Shown in pieces: positions 32,741-36,706 of a DNA stretch of 36,706 bases (the first letter of the stretch is position 1; every line of letters starts with the position of its first letter). Below the pieces are notes generated by a model that saw nothing but the letters and a program-made list of their open reading frames with translations, made no database searches and was not told the origin of the DNA. Position numbers and translations under genes: made by a program. This stretch comes from Alphaproteobacteria bacterium (GTDB lineage Bacteria; Pseudomonadota; Alphaproteobacteria; JAEULC01). Where the stretch lies: contig JADLEG010000083.1 in the NCBI GenBank assembly GCA_020846275.1, positions 1 to 36,706 on the forward strand, written 5' to 3'.

Positions 32741-34384
32741 ATGCCGCGCGATCCCGATCCGGCCACGGGCGAGCGTACGGTCGACGTCCTCGTCATCGGC
32801 TCCGGCGCCGCGGGGCTCAGCGGCGCGCTCGCGGCGGCTGCGGGCGGGCTCGACGTGCTGGTCGCCGAGAAGTCGCGCTACGTCGGCGGCACATCCGCCA
32901 TGTCGGGCGGCTGCGCGTGGGTCCCCTGCAACCACCACATGGCAAAGCTTGGCGAGACGGACTCGCCCGAAGAGGCGCTGACCTATATCCGCAGCGTGGC
33001 GCCGCCGGGCTGGGCCGATCGCGAAGACCCGCTGTGGCGGGCTTTCGTTCGCGCCGCGCCCGAGATGCTGCGCTTCGTCGAGGACAACTCGCCGCTGCGG
33101 TTCGGCGTGGGGCTGGAGCCCGACGCCTATGCCGAGGCGCCGGGCGGCAAGCGCCGCGGCCGCAATGTCTCGCCGCGCCCGATCGCGATGCGGGCGGCGG
33201 GGCCGCTGGCCGGCCGAATACGCCCGACCCCCGCGCTCGACAGCTTCACCTACAACGAGCTGGCCGACACGCAGTTCATGGCCCATCCGGTCCAGGGCAT
33301 GTTGCGCTACGGGCTGCGTTCGGCGTGGCGCAAACTCACGGGCCAGCACGCGATGGGAACGGCGCTGATCGTCGGACTCGTGCGCGGCTGCCTGGATCGC
33401 GGCGTTGACATCCTGCTCGACGCGCCGGCGCGCGAGCTTATCGTCGAGTCCGAGCGCGTCGTCGGCGCGCGCATCGAGCAGGAGGGCAAGACGCGGACGA
33501 TCCGCGCGCGACGCGGCGTGCTGCTGGCCACCGGCGGGTTCGAATGGAGCGCCGAGATGATGGCGCGCTACCTTCCCGGGCCGGTCGAGCTGACAGGCAG
33601 CCCCGATACCAACACCGGCGACGGCCATCGCATGGCCGAGGCGGTCGGCGCGCAGCTCGACCGGATGGACCAGTCCCTGATCTACCCCACCAAGCAGATC
33701 ACCTACGAGGGCCGGCCGCATGGCGCGCCGACCAAGGACCTGAAGCTGCCGCACATCATGCTGGTCAACAAGGCCGGCCGGCGCTTCGTGAACGAGGTTC
33801 AGGTCAATATCGGCCTCGCTTTCGAGATCCGCGATCCCCAATCCCGCCAGCCCGTCAACCTGCCGGCCTGGCGCATCTTCGATCGGCAATACGCGCGCAA
33901 ATATCCGCATGCCCTGCCGGCCCAGCGCACGCCGCCGCTGCTTTACCAGGCGGACTCGCTGCGCGCGCTGGCGGCGCTGATCGATGTCGATCCCGCCGGG
34001 CTGGAGGACAGCGCACGGCGCATGAGCGACTTCGCGCGGCGCGGCCGGGACGACGATTTCGGGCGCGGCACGCATATCTGGGACACGCTGATCCTGGGCG
34101 ACCAGGCGCATCGCCCCAACCCGGTGCTGGGCACGATCGAGCAGCCGCCGTTCTACGCGGTGCCGTTCCGCGCCTCGTACCTCGGCACCAAGGGAGGCCC
34201 GCGCACCAACGAGCATGGCCAGGTGCTGCGCGCGGACGGCAGCCGCATCGCCGGGCTCTACGCGGCCGGCAACGTGATGGCCAACCCGATCGGCTCGAAG
34301 GCCGTCGGCGCCGGCACCACGATCGGCCCGGTCCTCGCCTGGGGCTATATCTGCGGCCGCAGCCTGCTCAAGGAAAACGCCTAG
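32741..34384 (+). CDS. FAD-dependent oxidoreductase, ketosteroid-dehydrogenase/fumarate-reductase type
   Basis: 547 aa of the FAD_binding_2 family. The dinucleotide loop is DVLVIGSGAAGLSGALAAAA, then EKSRYVGGTSAMSGG (second FAD contact, Gly-Gly-Thr-Ser-Ala). GVLLATGGFEWSAEM and the end loop GLYAAGNVMANPIGSKAVGA close the FAD site. Family members are 3-ketosteroid-delta1-dehydrogenases and flavocytochrome-like reductases; a Tyr in LGTKGGPRTNEHGQVL region is not decisive. Substrate unknown. It follows the GST by 10 nt and precedes the phosphoesterase by 23 nt. Confidence 0.9.
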   Translation: MPRDPDPATGERTVDVLVIGSGAAGLSGALAAAAGGLDVLVAEKSRYVGGTSAMSGGCAWVPCNHHMAKLGETDSPEEALTYIRSVAPPGWADREDPLWRAFVRAAPEMLRFVEDNSPLRFGVGLEPDAYAEAPGGKRRGRNVSPRPIAMRAAGPLAGRIRPTPALDSFTYNELADTQFMAHPVQGMLRYGLRSAWRKLTGQHAMGTALIVGLVRGCLDRGVDILLDAPARELIVESERVVGARIEQEGKTRTIRARRGVLLATGGFEWSAEMMARYLPGPVELTGSPDTNTGDGHRMAEAVGAQLDRMDQSLIYPTKQITYEGRPHGAPTKDLKLPHIMLVNKAGRRFVNEVQVNIGLAFEIRDPQSRQPVNLPAWRIFDRQYARKYPHALPAQRTPPLLYQADSLRALAALIDVDPAGLEDSARRMSDFARRGRDDDFGRGTHIWDTLILGDQAHRPNPVLGTIEQPPFYAVPFRASYLGTKGGPRTNEHGQVLRADGSRIAGLYAAGNVMANPIGSKAVGAGTTIGPVLAWGYICGRSLLKENA

Positions 34385-34407
34385 CGCGCTGGAAGGTGGC
34401 CTGCGCC

Positions 34408-35148
34408 GTGCTGATCGCCCTGATGGCCGATATCCATGCGAACCGGGAGGCCTTCGCCGCCTGCCTGGCCCATGCGCGCGAGCACGGCGCCGAGCGGCAC
34501 GTCTTCCTGGGCGACTATGTCGGCTATGGCGCCGATCCCGCCTGGGTGGTCGAAACCGTGATGCAGCACGTCGCCTCGGGAAGCACCGCCATCCTGGGCA
34601 ACCACGACCACGCCATCGGCGAGCCGCGCGAAACGATGAACCCCAACGCCCAGATCGCCATCCAGTGGACGCGCGGCCAGCTCAGTCCGTCGGCGCGCAG
34701 CTTCCTCGACCATCTGCCGGTCCATGCCGAGGAGGGCGACCGGCTCTATGTCCATGCCGACGGCCGGATACCGCAGCAATGGCGCTACGTGACCGACCGC
34801 GACGATGCCGCACGATGCTTCGAGGGGCATGCGGCGCAATGGATATTCTGCGGCCACGTCCATGTGCCGGCCCTCTTCGGCATCACGGCGACGCACAAGC
34901 TGCTGCATTTCCAGCCGGTCGCCGGCGTCCCCGTGCCGCTGTCGCCGCAGCGGCGCTGGCTGGCCGTGCTGGGATCGGTCGGCCAGCCGCGCGACGGCAA
35001 TGCGGCCTCGTCCTATGCGCTGCTCGATCTCGCGAAGAACGAGCTGACCTACATGCGGGTCGCCTACGACATCGAACGAGCGGCCGCCAAAATCCGCGAC
35101 GCCGGCCTGCCCGAGGCGCTTGCCCACCGCCTGTCGCTCGGGCGCTGA
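34408..35148 (+). CDS. Calcineurin-like metallophosphoesterase
   Basis: 246 aa with the binuclear metal signature: MADIHANREAF (DxH), FLGDYVGYGADP (GDxxxxG), LGNHDHAI (GNHD) and IFCGHVHVP (GHxH). YVHADGRIP supplies another His. This is the YfcE/protein-phosphatase-like branch that opens phosphomonoesters or diesters. GTG at 34408 follows GGAAGG; GTG 34396 lies inside that site. Directly followed, 4 nt on, by a Ser/Thr kinase, so a kinase-phosphatase pair is an attractive reading. Confidence 0.9.
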   Translation: MLIALMADIHANREAFAACLAHAREHGAERHVFLGDYVGYGADPAWVVETVMQHVASGSTAILGNHDHAIGEPRETMNPNAQIAIQWTRGQLSPSARSFLDHLPVHAEEGDRLYVHADGRIPQQWRYVTDRDDAARCFEGHAAQWIFCGHVHVPALFGITATHKLLHFQPVAGVPVPLSPQRRWLAVLGSVGQPRDGNAASSYALLDLAKNELTYMRVAYDIERAAAKIRDAGLPEALAHRLSLGR

Positions 35149-35152
35149 CCGG

Positions 35153-36583
35153 ATGGCCAAGGCGACGCTCGAAACCGGCAGCACGATCGACGGGTTCCTG
35201 ATCGGCGAGCTGATCCATACCGGCGGCATGGCGACGCTGTGGTCGGTCACGCGCGACGACGTCGCGTTCCCGATGCTGATGAAGGTGCCGAAGCTGACGG
35301 AGGGCGAGGATCCGGCGACCATCGTCAGCTTCGAGATGGAGCAGATGATCCTGCCGCGCCTCTCTGGCCCGCACGTCCCCCGATACGTCGCAGCGGCTGA
35401 TTTCGCGGTGCAGCCCTATCTTGTGATGGAGCGCCTGCCCGGCGCGTCGCTGCTGCCGCTCTTGAAGCAGCTCCCCCTGCCGCCCGAGGAGGTGGCCGCG
35501 ATCGGCGCGCGGATCGCCGACGCGCTCGACGACCTGCATCGCCAGCATGTCGTCCATCTCGACATCAAGCCGTCGAATATCATGCATCGTCCAACCGGCG
35601 AGGCCGTGCTGATCGATTTCGGCCTGTCGCGCCACGACCAGTTGCCGGACCTGATGGAAGAGGAGTTCCGCCTTCCCTACGGCACCGCGCCCTACATGGC
35701 GCCCGAGCAGATCCTGGGCGTGCGCCGCGACCCGCGCAGCGACCTCTTCGCGCTCGGCGTGCTGATGTATTTCTTCGTCACCGGCGAGCGGCCGTTCGGC
35801 GACCCGCCGCGCCTCAAGGGCCTGAAAAAGAGGCTGTGGCGCGACCCCGAGCCCCCGCGCAAGCTGCGCCCGGACTGCCCGGCGTGGCTGCAGGAGGCGA
35901 TCCTGCGCTGCCTGGAGGTCAATCCCGCCTGGCGCCATCCCACCGCCGCCCAGCTCGCCTCCGACCTGCGCAATCCCGGCCAGGTGACATTGACCGCGCG
36001 CGCGGAACGCATGCGCCGGGACTCGTGGACGACCGTGATCCGCCGACGGTTCAACCAGGACACGGTGGGGCCGGTGCGGCGCGACACGGTGGCGACCCAG
36101 ATCGCGGCCGCCCCGATCATCGCGGTTGCGATCGACCTGACCGAAGGCTCCGCCGCGCTGGCCGAGCTGCTGCGCACCACGGTCGCGCGCGTGCTCGAGA
36201 CGGTGCCCGGCGCCCGGCTCGCCTGCATCAACGTGCTGAAGGAAAGCCGCATCAAGCTGGAAAGCACGTTCGACGAGGAAGGCCACAACAAGCACATCCA
36301 GCGCCTGGTCGAGTTGAAGCACTGGGCCGAGCCGCTGGGCATCGACAAGGACCGGCTGACCTACCACGTGTTCGAATCGACGGACCCCGCCGGAGCGATC
36401 CTCGACTACGTGCGCGCCAACCGGGTCGACCACGTCATCATGGGCGCGCGGGCCAACACCACCATGCGCCGGCTGCTCGGCAGCGTGTCGGGCGAGGTGG
36501 CGGCCAATGCGCCCTGCACGGTGACGGTGGCGCGTTCGCGCCAGCAGGACCTTGCCGCCGGCGGCGAGACGACCACAGCCTAG
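35153..36583 (+). CDS. Ser/Thr protein kinase fused to universal stress domain
   Basis: 476 aa. Kinase domain about 12-285: glycine-rich loop GELIHTGGMATLW, Lys44 (MLMKVPK), catalytic HLDIKPSN at 135-142 with Asp137, DFG at 155-157 and APE at 183-185. The core is complete and probably active. HLD in place of HRD means no Arg before the catalytic Asp, so activation-loop phosphorylation may not be needed. A linker with RRDSWTTVIRRRF leads to a UspA-like domain (about 325-465) with IIAVAIDLTEGSAAL and GARANTTMRRLLGSVSGEVA near the nucleotide site, its second Gly replaced by Ala. No membrane segment. It is the last gene of the operon; the IS element begins just past its stop. Confidence 0.92.
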   Translation: MAKATLETGSTIDGFLIGELIHTGGMATLWSVTRDDVAFPMLMKVPKLTEGEDPATIVSFEMEQMILPRLSGPHVPRYVAAADFAVQPYLVMERLPGASLLPLLKQLPLPPEEVAAIGARIADALDDLHRQHVVHLDIKPSNIMHRPTGEAVLIDFGLSRHDQLPDLMEEEFRLPYGTAPYMAPEQILGVRRDPRSDLFALGVLMYFFVTGERPFGDPPRLKGLKKRLWRDPEPPRKLRPDCPAWLQEAILRCLEVNPAWRHPTAAQLASDLRNPGQVTLTARAERMRRDSWTTVIRRRFNQDTVGPVRRDTVATQIAAAPIIAVAIDLTEGSAALAELLRTTVARVLETVPGARLACINVLKESRIKLESTFDEEGHNKHIQRLVELKHWAEPLGIDKDRLTYHVFESTDPAGAILDYVRANRVDHVIMGARANTTMRRLLGSVSGEVAANAPCTVTVARSRQQDLAAGGETTTA

Positions 36584-36584
36584 G

Positions 36585-36706
36585 TGTGAATTCTGATCGG
36601 GTTGTTCATCCGGGGTGAAGCCTGGAAGCTGGTTGGTGCGAGCCATCAACTAGCAGGGGGACAACCCGGATGAACGCCCACAAGAATGCCCGGACGACGC
36701 CGCACA
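36585..36706 (+). mobile_element. Left end of an IS481-type insertion sequence
   Basis: The N-terminus encoded at 36670 is characteristic of IS481 transposases. The element edge is put near 36585 (tgtgaattctgatcggg), a TG-start end one or two bases past the kinase stop. The right end, and hence the terminal inverted repeat and target duplication, lies outside the window. Confidence 0.6.
36670..36706 (+). CDS. IS481-family transposase, first 12 codons (cut by window edge)
   Basis: ATG at 36670 reads MNAHKNARTTPH, matching the MNxHKNARLTP start typical of IS481 DDE transposases. A GGGGG site lies nine bases upstream. The leader at 36599-36613 can pair with the start region (see findings). Confidence 0.75.
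   Translation, partial: MNAHKNARTTPH

Noticed and set aside
1..36706. CRISPR arrays or rRNA genes
   Set aside because: No regularly spaced direct repeats and no rRNA-like stretches were noticed on reading.

Overview
The window is GC-rich, densely packed chromosomal DNA from what looks like an alphaproteobacterium, probably Rhodospirillales-like. The evidence is the base composition, the run mltB-rlpA-dac-tmk-holB-metG in the order common in that class, and the many oxidoreductase, GST and chemosensory genes. No tool was run, so family names rest on motifs read by eye.

Layout. 1-6144 (minus) is a housekeeping run: MltB-type transglycosylase, RlpA lipoprotein, D,D-carboxypeptidase, thymidylate kinase, DNA polymerase III delta', then methionyl-tRNA synthetase cut by the window edge. 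6382-9349 holds a GlxA-type AraC regulator and, opposite it, a PAS-only protein with a soluble chemoreceptor (a split Aer-like pair). 9615-12957 (minus) is a tight four-gene oxidative operon: PhyH-type Fe(II)/2-oxoglutarate oxygenase, HD-domain protein, aberrant SDR, and Ldh-family dehydrogenase. 13114-15821 is a lower-GC block with a PL5 alginate-lyase-like protein lacking its catalytic His, a methyltransferase and an unknown protein. tRNA-Ser(UGA), a PilZ protein and an OYE-type demethylase/dienoyl-CoA-reductase-like flavoprotein follow. 19106-21314 carries a pentapeptide-repeat protein, a hotdog thioesterase and a low-GC two-TM/beta-rich gene with an apparent frameshift.

22575-26036 is a phnD-phnC-phnE-phnE phosphonate/phosphate ABC transporter whose genes overlap by 4 nt and which has a good Pho-box candidate upstream. 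It faces an acyl-CoA dehydrogenase and an SDR. Then come a PleD-like protein with degenerate signalling residues, a half-size TPP enzyme of the sulfopyruvate/phosphonopyruvate decarboxylase beta type, and a Gly/Ala-rich stress-protein-like gene. From 31410 a five-gene plus-strand operon runs: DsbA/FrnE, GST, FAD oxidoreductase, metallophosphoesterase, and a Ser/Thr kinase fused to a universal stress domain. The window ends in the left end of an IS481-type element.

Most notable point: the HD protein (11441-12052) keeps the iron ligands and the Tyr-x-Gly-Glu lid of the mixed-valent di-iron oxygenase PhnZ, and sits next to a PhyH oxygenase as in PhnY/PhnZ and TmpA/TmpB. With two dehydrogenases in the same operon, this looks like an undescribed oxidative pathway cleaving a C-P or related bond. 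The Pho-controlled transporter 10 kb away gives only weak support to a phosphonate substrate.
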